Both the position numbers and the translations under genes were made by a program. The notes beneath the pieces were generated by a model, which searched no databases, was not told the origin of the DNA, and saw nothing but the letters and a program-made list of their open reading frames with translations. DNA of 64,000 nucleotides from an uncultured Kordiimonas sp. (lineage in GTDB: Bacteria; Pseudomonadota; Alphaproteobacteria; Sphingomonadales; Kordiimonadaceae): the NCBI GenBank assembly GCA_947503625.1, contig CANNEK010000002.1, positions 930,001-994,000 of the forward strand. The letters are read 5' to 3'. Positions 23,600-31,940 of the stretch are shown here, one piece after another (positions within the stretch are counted from its first letter, which is position 1; each line of letters starts with the position of its first letter).

Positions 23600-25033
23600 T
23601 CATATATCGAGTTTTGTCCGGGTATAGGAGAGCTCCGAATCTGGATCGAAAATATACTCGGGGCGTATCTGCTGGCCTGCACCCGATGTTTCAAGTTCTT
23701 CTTTGTATTCCTTCATAGCACTTCTGTGTTTTGTCGTAACATGCTCATCAGGCGTGATCTTTTTTGCTTCGCCTTTGATTTCAATTTGTGACTTGAACTT
23801 TGATGCCGCTTTTTGGCCCAGCATCATGACCACGCTGGTCGCGTAACTCGTTACAATATCGTAACGGGTGACCAGTTTCACTGCCATGCCAATTCCTTCA
23901 GAAATGCCGGTATCTATAGCTGCCTTTGCCCCCATTTTGCCGATGGATTTAATCAAGCCGCGGCTTTTATTCTGACTTTCGTATCGGGCGAACTGTATTT
24001 CGCGTTCAGCACCGTCATGAGATGATGTTCTCAGGTGGCCGCTTTTTTCCAGGATTTTCGAGTCGATACGCCTCAGATAAGCTGTAACCGAATCCCGCAG
24101 TGTTTCGCAGTCGGACTGGGTTCCCGCGAAGTCCCGCTTTGCTGCACGAAAAGCATAACATTCGTCAGTATTGCGAAGGTCATCAACATCTCGCGCCGAT
24201 AAAGAGTTCAACCCTTGAACATATGACGATGCCTGTAGGGTCGTTTTTATTCTAAAGGGGCGCAAAATCGACTCGGCCGCGTCCGTGGGCTGCCCCAGCA
24301 GTCTAAATGCCGTCGATTGTTTACTGTCGTGAATTGGAGCCAGTCCGAGCAATGCAGGCATGTTTGTGCAATATACGGCATCAGCGAAACTGGTAATCAA
24401 TTCACGCTCGCCCTGTAGCAAAGGCATGCTCGCCTTGCTCATGTAGTCATACAACAGGCTTTTGAATACATCTCTGCCCAGTAAAGTTGTGTCATTGCCT
24501 CCTTCGTATTCCGCATATTCTTCGCTGTCGCGCCGATCACTGTCGATCTGATCTAGAATTTCGGTGAGTATGATGCCGCGACTGGGCCCAAACTTCTTCG
24601 CATAAATGCCAGATACGAATGCCCGTTTCGTTCTGTGTGCGAACAGATTTGAGACTTTCTTGTAACTCCACGTTGTGTGATCGCAATGGCGGTCCAGCGC
24701 CTGAAGTGCGCGCTTCAGTTTGGGATTGAATTTATCGACATTTATGTCGAGTTCGAACGGGCGATTGTAGATGCCAACCAGACTGGTGTTTCCGGTATCC
24801 CTTTTGGCAATCGTTACACAGCCATTGTGAAAATAGTCAACGAGCCCCGGCTCGTTGGCAACAAGCGTCAAGAAATTTCGGGAACGTGTTAGCTGCGTAT
24901 CTGTTATGAACATACGCTCATTCATCAGAAATGTATGGATAAGATGAGCCCGGAAATGATCCATTAGATCGGGGTTCACGGAAACCGGATGATCTTGGTC
25001 CAAGAGCAACGAATACGCGTTTGAATCCATCAT
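23600..25033 (-). CDS. Hypothetical protein, unrecognised family
   Basis: 477 aa from the ATG at 25033 (ATG 25030 is equally possible; an alternative TTG at 25048 is less likely). No family recognised. No signal peptide or cysteine clusters. Mostly alpha-helical and polar, with a moderately hydrophobic stretch near residues 365-405 (GISEGIGMAVKL, SYATSVVMMLGQKAA) that could be a membrane-active hairpin, and a Lys/Glu-rich tail. It is AT-richer than its neighbours and stands alone between a terminator-ended peptidase gene and an amidohydrolase gene on the same strand, which hints at recent acquisition. A cytoplasmic effector is conceivable but nothing shows it. Confidence 0.7.
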   Translation of the reverse strand: MMDSNAYSLLLDQDHPVSVNPDLMDHFRAHLIHTFLMNERMFITDTQLTRSRNFLTLVANEPGLVDYFHNGCVTIAKRDTGNTSLVGIYNRPFELDINVDKFNPKLKRALQALDRHCDHTTWSYKKVSNLFAHRTKRAFVSGIYAKKFGPSRGIILTEILDQIDSDRRDSEEYAEYEGGNDTTLLGRDVFKSLLYDYMSKASMPLLQGERELITSFADAVYCTNMPALLGLAPIHDSKQSTAFRLLGQPTDAAESILRPFRIKTTLQASSYVQGLNSLSARDVDDLRNTDECYAFRAAKRDFAGTQSDCETLRDSVTAYLRRIDSKILEKSGHLRTSSHDGAEREIQFARYESQNKSRGLIKSIGKMGAKAAIDTGISEGIGMAVKLVTRYDIVTSYATSVVMMLGQKAASKFKSQIEIKGEAKKITPDEHVTTKHRSAMKEYKEELETSGAGQQIRPEYIFDPDSELSYTRTKLDI

Positions 25034-25148
25034 ATCCAATTCAACCAATTCCCATAGGGGCCTTCAAAATACCGGAGGAACGCGGTGGAAGTCGAAATTT
25101 CCTCGCTGGTTTGCCAAGGGCTTCAGTCGCATTTTCCCTCAGATTGGT

Positions 25149-26864
25149 TTAGGGCGCCTGATAGATGATTTCGCCGTCGACAATGGTCAGGATCGCGCGG
25201 CCTTTTGGAATGTCGGCTTCTGCGGCTGTCATGAGATCGATGTCAAAGGCAGTAAAATCGGCTTTCTTGCCAACAGCAATCGATCCCAGTTCATCTTCTG
25301 CGAAAGAAGCTGTTGCCGGCCATAATGTAAACATCTTCAAGGCTTCGGCCCGTGTCAGCGCTTCTTCGGGGTGCCAGTTCTCACCCTGAAAGCCGCTGAG
25401 GTCGCGCCTTGCAGTTGCTGCATAAAACTCAATCAGCGGATCGCCGCGTTCGACAGGTGCATCGGAGCCACCAGCAATAATAACGCCGGTATCCAGAAAG
25501 CTCTGCCAGGCGTATGCGCCCACGAGGCGTTCCTCGCCCAAACGGTCGGCGGCAAAGTGCATATCGCCGATGGCGTGGCTTGGTTGCATCGAAGGGATGA
25601 CGCCGAGTGCCGCGTAGCGTGGAATATCATCAGGGTGCACGATTTGGGTGTGTTCATCACGCCAGCGCGGTGTGGCCACAGCCCGCTCAAACGGCGGTAC
25701 GGCGTTGAAAGTTTGCTCGAACCAATCCAGAAGCTGCCGGTTACCGCGATCACCAATAGCATGCATGTTGATCTGAATGCCCTGGCGCAGTGCTGTTTGC
25801 ATCAGCGGCAGAACTTCCTCAGGTTTCGACAGGATCAGGCCAACGGTGTTGGCATCCGCATATGGCTCCAGCAAAGCAGCCCCGCGTGAACCAAGAGCGC
25901 CATCCATATAGAGCTTGATAGCGCGTGTGATGATGCGCTCGTTGTTGCTTGAGCGCGCGCCACTGGCAAAAAGTTGCGGGGCTGCATCAGCATTGATGGA
26001 ATTATAGACCCGGATGCCGATATCTCCGTTTTCTGAAAGCGTTTCAAGCAGGTTAACTTCGTCCCAGCGAACAGACATATTGTGCAGGCCGGTCCAGCCG
26101 TACTGGCCATAAACCTGACCGCCCACTGTTAACTGTTCGGCCAGATCTTCAAGGGTTGGTTCAGGGATCAGCCCCCCGATAAGGCCCATGGCTGTGTCGA
26201 TCAATATACCGGTTGGTTCGCCCAGAGCATTTTTCTGGATGGCGCCTCCGAAGGGTGCTTCTGTGTCGCTGGTGATATTTGCAGCGATGAAGGCTGCACT
26301 GTTGGCGACGGCGGCATGTCCATCAGCCCGGAACAAGATTACAGGCCTGTCGGCAACAATGTCGTCCAGGTCCCAGCGGGAGGGAAAACGTCCTTCCGGC
26401 CAGTGGGTTTCTATCCATCCACGGCCAACAATGACCGGCTGATCTGCAGACTGTGAATATGCTGCCAGCGCATCCTGAACGGCGGCAAGGGATGCGACGC
26501 CCTCAAGGTTGAGGGTCAGTTCACGCGCCCCGATGCCCGATAGATGCGCATGCGCGTCCACGAAGCCCGGATAAAGGCTTGCCCCTTCCAGACTGATAAT
26601 GGTTGTGTCGGGCGAGACAAAACCCTGAGCCCCTGCCTGTGTGCCCACATAGATAATTCGGCCACCACTAACCGCGACAGCCTGCGCGGTGGGGCCGCTA
26701 TCTTCCGCAGTATAGATCGTGCCACCCCAGATAACCAGATCGGCAACAGCAAAAGGCTCGGCATCAAGCGTGGCATCTACGCTGGTGTCTTGCGTTGTCG
26801 CGCGCGCAGCAAATGCCCAAATGCTGGCGGCGAACAGAATAAAAATACGTGCAACGAGTTTCAT
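25149..26864 (-). CDS. Exported amidohydrolase (YtcJ/AepA-like)
   Basis: 571 aa metal-dependent hydrolase of the amidohydrolase superfamily, YtcJ-like (amidohydrolase 3) group. A signal peptide ends near residue 22. Metal ligands appear as VDAHAHLSG (HxH), MHAIGDRGN, HTQIVH and a late GGSDAPVERGDP with the catalytic Asp. The final DGEIIYQAP is the usual small beta-domain end. Start ATG 26864 has GGGAGGAG upstream. The substrate is unknown; relatives act on amide or formamide bonds. Divergent from the O-glycosylation ligase gene. Confidence 0.92.
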   Translation of the reverse strand: MKLVARIFILFAASIWAFAARATTQDTSVDATLDAEPFAVADLVIWGGTIYTAEDSGPTAQAVAVSGGRIIYVGTQAGAQGFVSPDTTIISLEGASLYPGFVDAHAHLSGIGARELTLNLEGVASLAAVQDALAAYSQSADQPVIVGRGWIETHWPEGRFPSRWDLDDIVADRPVILFRADGHAAVANSAAFIAANITSDTEAPFGGAIQKNALGEPTGILIDTAMGLIGGLIPEPTLEDLAEQLTVGGQVYGQYGWTGLHNMSVRWDEVNLLETLSENGDIGIRVYNSINADAAPQLFASGARSSNNERIITRAIKLYMDGALGSRGAALLEPYADANTVGLILSKPEEVLPLMQTALRQGIQINMHAIGDRGNRQLLDWFEQTFNAVPPFERAVATPRWRDEHTQIVHPDDIPRYAALGVIPSMQPSHAIGDMHFAADRLGEERLVGAYAWQSFLDTGVIIAGGSDAPVERGDPLIEFYAATARRDLSGFQGENWHPEEALTRAEALKMFTLWPATASFAEDELGSIAVGKKADFTAFDIDLMTAAEADIPKGRAILTIVDGEIIYQAP

Positions 26865-26988
26865 GGAAGCTCCTCCCTTGGTTTGTTCATGCTAGGCGTG
26901 GCCAACTGCTTGTCAAGCGCTCAGGCTTGCGTGCGCGAAGTTAAGAAGGCACAATGGGACCAATTGGAAATCTGGATAGAATAGCCCG

Positions 26989-28353
26989 GTGAAGAGCGCC
27001 CTTGTTGCATTGCTGATTTTTATGTGGATGCCGCTAATCCTGTTCAAGCCACAGATTGGTGTCTTGGTATGGAGTTGGGTGTCTCACATGGTGCCGCACA
27101 GCTATACCTATGGATTCGCTCAGACCTTTCCGTTTCTGGTGTTGGTTGGCGGCCTGACCGCAGCTGGTATGGTCGTATCCAGAGAACCAAAGAATTTCCC
27201 GCCTCACCCTATTCTTATCTCAATCATTATCTACACGTCCTGGACTATTGTGACCTGGTTGCTTGGCTATGAAATGAGCGTTGGCGAGGAGAAGATCAGT
27301 CAGTTCATGAAGATGATTGCCTTTGCAATGGTCTCTGTGATTGTGATGCAGTCGCCCCTCCGGCTAAAGGCGTTTTTATATGTGATGGTGGGCTCCCTGC
27401 TGTTTATCGCCGTTAAAGGAGGGTTGTTCACTCTTTTGACAGGCGGCGGTAACCGTGTGCAGGGTGCTGGCGGCATGATGGGAGACAACAACCAGCTTGC
27501 CATGGCGATGTCCATGTTGTTTCCGCTGGCTTTGTATCTGGTAAGACACCCGCCTCACAAGCTGTTCAAGTGGCCCGCGACCGTCGCTGCGGTGTTGGTG
27601 CCGCTTGCCGCTATCGGCACACAGTCACGCGGTGGCTTTGTCGCGCTCGCTGCTGTGCTGTTCATGATCCTGCTCAAGAGCAAGCGTAAATTCATTTTCA
27701 TTGCTGTAGGTGTGCCTTTGGCATTCGGCGCGGTTTCTTTCATGCCGGATAGCTGGAAGGAACGGATGCAGACGACAGAAAACGCCACAGATGACGGCAG
27801 TTTTCTTGGCAGGGTGTCGATGTGGAAATTTGCAACCAATGTTGCAGCCAAACACCCGATTGAAGGCGGTGGCTACAATGTATTTTATGTTCGCTACCTG
27901 GGCCCCGAGTTTATGCCTGCTGGCTTCAGGATGAGAGCACCACATTCGATTTATTTTGAGGTCCTGGGCGAGCATGGCTATGTCGGGTTGTTTTTATTCC
28001 TCACCATGTTGTTTAGTGGATGGTTTGCTGGCGGTTCGACGGCGCGACGTTTCCGCAAATACAAGGAGACCGAGTGGATTGGTGATCTGGCAGGCGCTAT
28101 CCAACTCAGTCTTGTTGGCTATGCTGTTGGTGGCCTGACGGTGAATATTGCTGCCTTTGACCTGTTTTACCATCTGCTTATTATGATTGTACTCTGTCGT
28201 GTGGTGGGTGACCGTCTAGTGGAAAAAGGTGTTACTCCCTTGGAGCGTACAACAATCGTTAGTACCGACGGTAATGCGAAGTGGAAACCGCCATCATCCG
28301 GCCGCCCGCAACCGGCGGAACGCATCATAGGGCAGGCTGGTTTCAATAACTGA
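26989..28353 (+). CDS. O-glycosylation ligase / Wzy-type polymerase (exosortase A-associated type)
   Basis: 454 aa integral membrane protein with about 10-12 helices, matching the putative O-glycosylation ligase family linked to exosortase A systems (DUF5935 N-terminal region plus O-antigen-ligase-like domain). Diagnostic segments are the N-terminal PQIGVLVWSWVSHMVPH, the central GGGNRVQGAGGMMGDNNQLA, TQSRGGF, and the periplasmic loop near APHSIYFEVLGEHG. It starts at GTG 26989; the ribosome site is weak. It would transfer or polymerise lipid-linked glycan in the periplasm. No exosortase, glycosyltransferase or PEP-CTERM protein is seen nearby, so its partners must lie elsewhere. Confidence 0.88.
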   Translation: MKSALVALLIFMWMPLILFKPQIGVLVWSWVSHMVPHSYTYGFAQTFPFLVLVGGLTAAGMVVSREPKNFPPHPILISIIIYTSWTIVTWLLGYEMSVGEEKISQFMKMIAFAMVSVIVMQSPLRLKAFLYVMVGSLLFIAVKGGLFTLLTGGGNRVQGAGGMMGDNNQLAMAMSMLFPLALYLVRHPPHKLFKWPATVAAVLVPLAAIGTQSRGGFVALAAVLFMILLKSKRKFIFIAVGVPLAFGAVSFMPDSWKERMQTTENATDDGSFLGRVSMWKFATNVAAKHPIEGGGYNVFYVRYLGPEFMPAGFRMRAPHSIYFEVLGEHGYVGLFLFLTMLFSGWFAGGSTARRFRKYKETEWIGDLAGAIQLSLVGYAVGGLTVNIAAFDLFYHLLIMIVLCRVVGDRLVEKGVTPLERTTIVSTDGNAKWKPPSSGRPQPAERIIGQAGFNN

Positions 28354-28389
28354 ACATCCGAAGCGCCCGGGTCTCCGGTTTCCCGAGCG

Positions 28390-28737
28390 TCAGTGTTTCG
28401 GGTCTTTATGAGTGTTACTATCTTCCATCATCGCGGTAAGCGTGCCGATAGAATCACGCCGCTTCCAGCGCAGGAATGCCACCAGACCACCAACAAGCCC
28501 GCCAAGAACGGCAACACCGGCAAACAGGATGAAAAATCCGAAAATCCATGTTGCAAGGCTGAATTCACTCTCGCAGCCGTTTTCACACATGCTGGTTGTC
28601 GGGTCACCGACAAAATAGAGAAAGCCCAGCAACATCAATACGCTGGCCACCACGAGCCGCAAAATCAGCTTTATGGTGAGAAAATTCTCCCTGCGCCGTT
28701 GTTTCTGGCGTTTTTTGATGAAAATATTTTCAGCCAT
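28390..28737 (-). CDS. Small membrane protein downstream of pspF
   Basis: 115 aa from ATG 28737. Unknown function. Basic N-terminus, then two predicted helices (about residues 22-42 and 60-88, the latter Gly-rich: VAVLGGLVGGLVAF), separated by a loop with two cysteines (MCENGCES), then a polar tail. The start is 36 bp beyond the pspF stop on the same strand, so it may be co-transcribed with pspF and connected with envelope stress. A weak inverted repeat near 28363-28390 separates it from the convergent ligase gene. Confidence 0.65.
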   Translation of the reverse strand: MAENIFIKKRQKQRRRENFLTIKLILRLVVASVLMLLGFLYFVGDPTTSMCENGCESEFSLATWIFGFFILFAGVAVLGGLVGGLVAFLRWKRRDSIGTLTAMMEDSNTHKDPKH

Positions 28738-28773
28738 GCGCGCACTATGGTCGGATGGGCATGCGAGCACAAG

Positions 28774-29808
28774 TCATGAACCGATGAGCTGGTGTTTTTT
28801 TAGGGCGTGACGTAGCTGATCATAGCTGATGTTCAGCCATTTGGCGGCAGCCCGCTGGTTATAGCGATTGGCTTCCAGCGCTGTCAGAAGCAACTGGTGT
28901 TCGTGCTCTCGCATCTCGGCTTTCAGGTCCGTCGGCTTTGACGGGTGTCCCGGTTTTTGGCTCAGGCTTGTATCGTCACGAACCGGTTTTGATGACGACA
29001 TGTCTGTCTGTCCTGCATAGTTGCCGGGTCTGTAGGGACTGTCAAAAGGGTCAAAGACCAGGTTGCACACCGGAGCTTCGCCGTCCCAGGCACAATAGAC
29101 AGCTCTTTCAACCACATTCTTGAGTTCGCGGATGTTGCCGGGCCAGTCATGAGACATCATCTGATCCGTGGCCATATCTGAAAACCCGGGGAATGTCAGC
29201 CATTCCAATTCGTGCGCCATGGCCATACCAAAATGATTGGCGAGCAGGCCTATGTCTTCCGGGCGCTCGCGCAGGGGTGGCACCGTGATTACATCGAAAG
29301 CCAGTCGGTCCAGAAGGTCATGCCGGAAGTTGCCCGCATCTGCTGCAGCAGGTAAATCGATATTGGTTGCGCCGATCACCCTTACATTCACCTCCACAGT
29401 ATCTGTACCACCAACGCGTTCGAACTCGCCGTATTCGATAACCCTCAGGAGTTTCTCCTGTGCCTGCATGGCCATGGTACCGATCTCGTCGAGAAACAGG
29501 CTGCCATCATGCGCGGCTTCAAACCGGCCTGCCCTTCTGTTCCTCGCGCCTGTGAAGGCACCGGGCTCGTAACCGAAGAGTTCGCTTTCGAGCAGTGTTG
29601 GTGTCAGGGCAGCGCAGTTCATCTTCTGAAATACCTGGTTCCAGCGACGCGACAGGAAGTGCAGGCGTGCAGCGATCATCTCTTTGCCGGTACCGCGTTC
29701 TCCCACCACCAACATCGGACGATCCAGAGGCGCAGCGCGGCTGACTTTGTCCATGAGGTCAAGAAACGCGGGTGAAGACCCGATAATCTGGTCTGGCTGA
29801 TTTATCAT
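28774..29808 (-). CDS. pspF: PspF, sigma-54-dependent activator of the phage shock operon
   Basis: 344 aa bacterial enhancer-binding protein without a receiver domain, as in PspF. AAA+ domain with Walker A GERGTGKE (36-43), the sigma-54 contact loop GAFTGA (83-88), Walker B SLFLDEIG and the arginine-finger region. A C-terminal Fis-type HTH is present (QRAAAKWLNISYDQLRHAL). Identity is confirmed by the divergent pspABC genes and the -24/-12 promoter between them. PspA would normally bind and inhibit it until membrane stress. Relative to enterobacterial PspF the linker before the HTH is longer (about residues 255-300, polar). Confidence 0.95.
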   Translation of the reverse strand: MINQPDQIIGSSPAFLDLMDKVSRAAPLDRPMLVVGERGTGKEMIAARLHFLSRRWNQVFQKMNCAALTPTLLESELFGYEPGAFTGARNRRAGRFEAAHDGSLFLDEIGTMAMQAQEKLLRVIEYGEFERVGGTDTVEVNVRVIGATNIDLPAAADAGNFRHDLLDRLAFDVITVPPLRERPEDIGLLANHFGMAMAHELEWLTFPGFSDMATDQMMSHDWPGNIRELKNVVERAVYCAWDGEAPVCNLVFDPFDSPYRPGNYAGQTDMSSSKPVRDDTSLSQKPGHPSKPTDLKAEMREHEHQLLLTALEANRYNQRAAAKWLNISYDQLRHALKKHQLIGS

Positions 29809-29832
29809 GATGCCAATATATGGTTTTTTTCA

Positions 29833-29843
29833 CTAATTATTAG
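29833..29843. promoter_or_regulatory. Candidate PspF upstream activating site
   Basis: CTAATTATTAG palindrome in the AT-rich divergent region, about 87 bp upstream of the sigma-54 promoter and 25 bp from the pspF start. The position is suitable for an enhancer site; the sequence is not proven. Confidence 0.4.
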
Positions 29844-29929
29844 TATTTATTTTTGATGTAAATAGCAGCTATAGACATGAATCATGATAATATTATTTAA
29901 AAACAATGGGTTAAGTTTTTTTTAAAAAC

Positions 29930-29945
29930 TGGCACGGCTCCTGCT
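29930..29945 (+). promoter_or_regulatory. Sigma-54 (-24/-12) promoter of the psp operon
   Basis: TGGCACGGCTCCTGCT: -24 GG and -12 GC elements with correct spacing, one change from the TGGCACG-N4-TTGCT consensus. Located 80 bp upstream of the first small gene, in front of pspA, and facing away from pspF. The AT-rich tract 29890-29928 could bind IHF. Confidence 0.88.
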
Positions 29946-30024
29946 AATTACTGGCCTATCCACCCGGAAATGAGGTGGAAGTGAAAAATAAAGACAGCGA
30001 ACCAGGATCAGAGGAACAATAAAA

Positions 30025-30189
30025 ATGAACGGATTGACCTTAATGCCACTCACTCTTTCAGATGCGCGCCCAACGACGGATCGTTTTGCAGGTGTGATAG
30101 CAGGCAACGGCCTTGCCCGGAAATCAGATAACCGCATGCCGGTTGCTGATCGTCGCCAACGCCGCCGCAATCGCCAGGGTCGTCACTAA
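30025..30189 (+). CDS. Small basic protein at the head of the psp operon
   Basis: 54 codons, start ATG 30025 with GAGGAAC nine bases upstream. It begins MNGLTLMPLTLSDARP and ends in a strongly basic segment (ADRRQRRRNRQGRH). Not recognised. It is the first open frame after the sigma-54 promoter and lies 156 bp before pspA, so it would be induced with pspABC. There is no signal peptide; the arginine-rich end suggests binding to nucleic acid, membrane phospholipid or a Psp protein. Its size explains why it would be missed by ordinary gene finding. Confidence 0.55.
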   Translation: MNGLTLMPLTLSDARPTTDRFAGVIAGNGLARKSDNRMPVADRRQRRRNRQGRH

Positions 30190-30345
30190 GCTCTGAACCA
30201 CCAAGGCCCGGGTACGACAGCGAAGGGCCGTGCGAGCCAATAAGAAACCAAAAGGTTCATGAGGAGCGCCCACGGAAACGTCCTACAAAAAATGGCCAAC
30301 AAGGTCCGGGACACACGCGAGGAACTTTAGAAAGGAAACTAAAAA

Positions 30346-31059
30346 ATGGGTATTTTTTCCCGCCTGACAGACATCGTTAATTCGAACATCAACGCCATTC
30401 TCGATACGGCGGAAGACCCTGAGAAAATTATCCGTATGGTCATCCAGGAAATGGAAGACACGCTGGTAGAAGTGCGTTCAAGCGCTGCCAAAACCATTGC
30501 TGACCAGAAAGATATCAACCGCCGGCTTGGCAAGCTTGAAAAAGCACAGGCTGATTGGGAAAAGAAAGCAGAACTGGCAATCTCCAAAGGGCGCGACGAT
30601 CTTGCCAAAGGTGCTTTGGTTGAAAAGGCCAAGGTTGCAGACATGGCAGCGCATCTTGCTGAAGAGGCCGCTCATCTCGATGATGCCTTGAAGCGCAATG
30701 AAGAAGATGTCATCAAACTGGACGCGAAATTGCGGGAAGCACGTGCAAAAAAAGCAGCAATGCAGGCGCGTCACAGTACGGTATCAAACACAGTTCGCTT
30801 GCGTAAAAACCTGAATGATAACCGTATTCAGGATGCTTTTGACCGGTTTGATAAAGTGGATGCGCGTCTGGACCGGATGGAAGCTGAAGCGGAATCGATG
30901 GATATTGGCAAGGGCCAGACACTGGCTGAAGAGATTACCAGTCTTGAAGTGGACGATTCGATTGAAAAGGAACTTGAGGCCCTGAAAGCAAAAGCCTCAG
31001 GCACGGCAAATGATAATAAGAAAGCTGCCGCCAAGCCGAAAAAATCGGGCTCTAAATAG
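30346..31059 (+). CDS. pspA: Phage shock protein A
   Basis: 237 aa PspA/IM30 (ESCRT-III-like) coiled-coil protein. The N-terminus MGIFSRLTDIVNSNINAIL is the amphipathic membrane-binding helix, followed by DPEKIIRMVIQEMEDTL and a long heptad region to about residue 185. The C-terminal part is a Lys/Ala-rich tail (KKAAAKPKKSGSK) longer than in E. coli. It acts as a membrane-repair scaffold and as inhibitor of PspF. AGAAAGGA lies ahead of the ATG. First recognised gene of pspABC, controlled by the sigma-54 promoter at 29930. Confidence 0.96.
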   Translation: MGIFSRLTDIVNSNINAILDTAEDPEKIIRMVIQEMEDTLVEVRSSAAKTIADQKDINRRLGKLEKAQADWEKKAELAISKGRDDLAKGALVEKAKVADMAAHLAEEAAHLDDALKRNEEDVIKLDAKLREARAKKAAMQARHSTVSNTVRLRKNLNDNRIQDAFDRFDKVDARLDRMEAEAESMDIGKGQTLAEEITSLEVDDSIEKELEALKAKASGTANDNKKAAAKPKKSGSK

Positions 31060-31127
31060 CAGCGACGCGCGCCTGACCGAAGGCTGGGCGCGCCAACAAC
31101 AAAAACCCAAGGCAAAAGGGGAAAATC

Positions 31128-31358
31128 ATGCCTGACGTTATCGGAATTCTACTTTTCACCGTCGTTATCCCGCTCTGGATTATTTTCCATTATGTCACCA
31201 AATGGAAGCAAATGAAGGGGATCACCCCAGAGGACGAAGCATCCCTTGGTGATTTGAGAAATGCCGCAGACAGACTTGAAGACCGCCTTCGCACCATGGA
31301 GCGTATCATGGACGACGAAGTGCCAGACTGGAGGAGCCGCCATAATGACAAGTTTTAA
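31128..31358 (+). CDS. pspB: Phage shock protein B
   Basis: 76 aa. One N-terminal membrane helix (about residues 5-24) ending in a cytoplasmic leucine-zipper-like helix (DLRNAADRLEDRLRTMERIM), the usual PspB architecture and length. It senses membrane stress with PspC and relieves PspA inhibition of PspF. Start ATG 31128 after AAAAGGGG. The 3' end overlaps pspC by 14 bp. Confidence 0.93.
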   Translation: MPDVIGILLFTVVIPLWIIFHYVTKWKQMKGITPEDEASLGDLRNAADRLEDRLRTMERIMDDEVPDWRSRHNDKF

Positions 31359-31737
31359 GAAAAGTCCAACGCGCCTCTATAAAAACCCGCATCAAGGCAA
31401 AATCGCCGGCGTGTGTGCCGGTATCGCAGACTATTTTGATATCAAAGTTGGCGTTGTAAGGGTTTTAACTGTCATCGGCGCTCTTTTTACCGGTCTATGG
31501 CCCTTTCTTATCGGTTACATCATCTTCGCTATGTGCCTGGACCCCAGGCCGCGTGACTTGTACGAAGATGAACAGGAAGAGCAATTCTGGAAGCAAACGC
31601 GCAAGTCACCGGATTATACGGCCGCAGAAATGCGCCAGCGTTTCAGAGACATCGAGCGCCGCACAGCCGAAATGGAAGCGTATATGACAAGCAAACGTTT
31701 TCGCCTCGAACGTGAACTCAGGGCGCTGGAAGACTAG
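31345..31737 (+). CDS. pspC: Phage shock protein C
   Basis: 130 aa PspC-domain inner-membrane protein. The family signature is clear: LYKNPHQGKIAGVCAGIADY, followed by a helix and VRVLTVIGALFTGLWPFLIGYIIFAM. The C-terminal cytoplasmic tail is acidic, then helical (MRQRFRDIERRTAEMEAYM). The start at 31345 lies inside the pspB end (GGAGGAG is coded within pspB), showing translational coupling. It would form the stress sensor with PspB. An intrinsic terminator follows 50 bp downstream. Confidence 0.94.
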   Translation: MTSFKKSPTRLYKNPHQGKIAGVCAGIADYFDIKVGVVRVLTVIGALFTGLWPFLIGYIIFAMCLDPRPRDLYEDEQEEQFWKQTRKSPDYTAAEMRQRFRDIERRTAEMEAYMTSKRFRLERELRALED

Positions 31738-31786
31738 ACAGACAACGAGACTATCTTTCCTTTCCTCCCGGAACGTGAAAGACCAG

Positions 31787-31821
31787 CGGCGGGCCAATCA
31801 AACTGGGCTCGCCGTCTTTTT
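31787..31821 (+). terminator. Terminator of the psp operon
   Basis: 9-bp GC-rich stem (31787-31795 with 31806-31814, one G-U pair) followed within two bases by a U-rich tract. Confidence 0.75.
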
Positions 31822-31940
31822 ATATGAGGGTAGGATGTGCGGCGCTCGCGATGGCGTTTGGTATATGTGCTCCAACCACGGGGTCATGGCTACCGGGTAT
31901 TCAATAATTTATACCGGCTTCTATGGTAGAAAAACGAGAC

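Noticed and set aside
28363-28390. Inverted repeat after the O-glycosylation ligase as a terminator
   Set aside because: The stem is interrupted and lacks a U-run on either strand; too weak to list.
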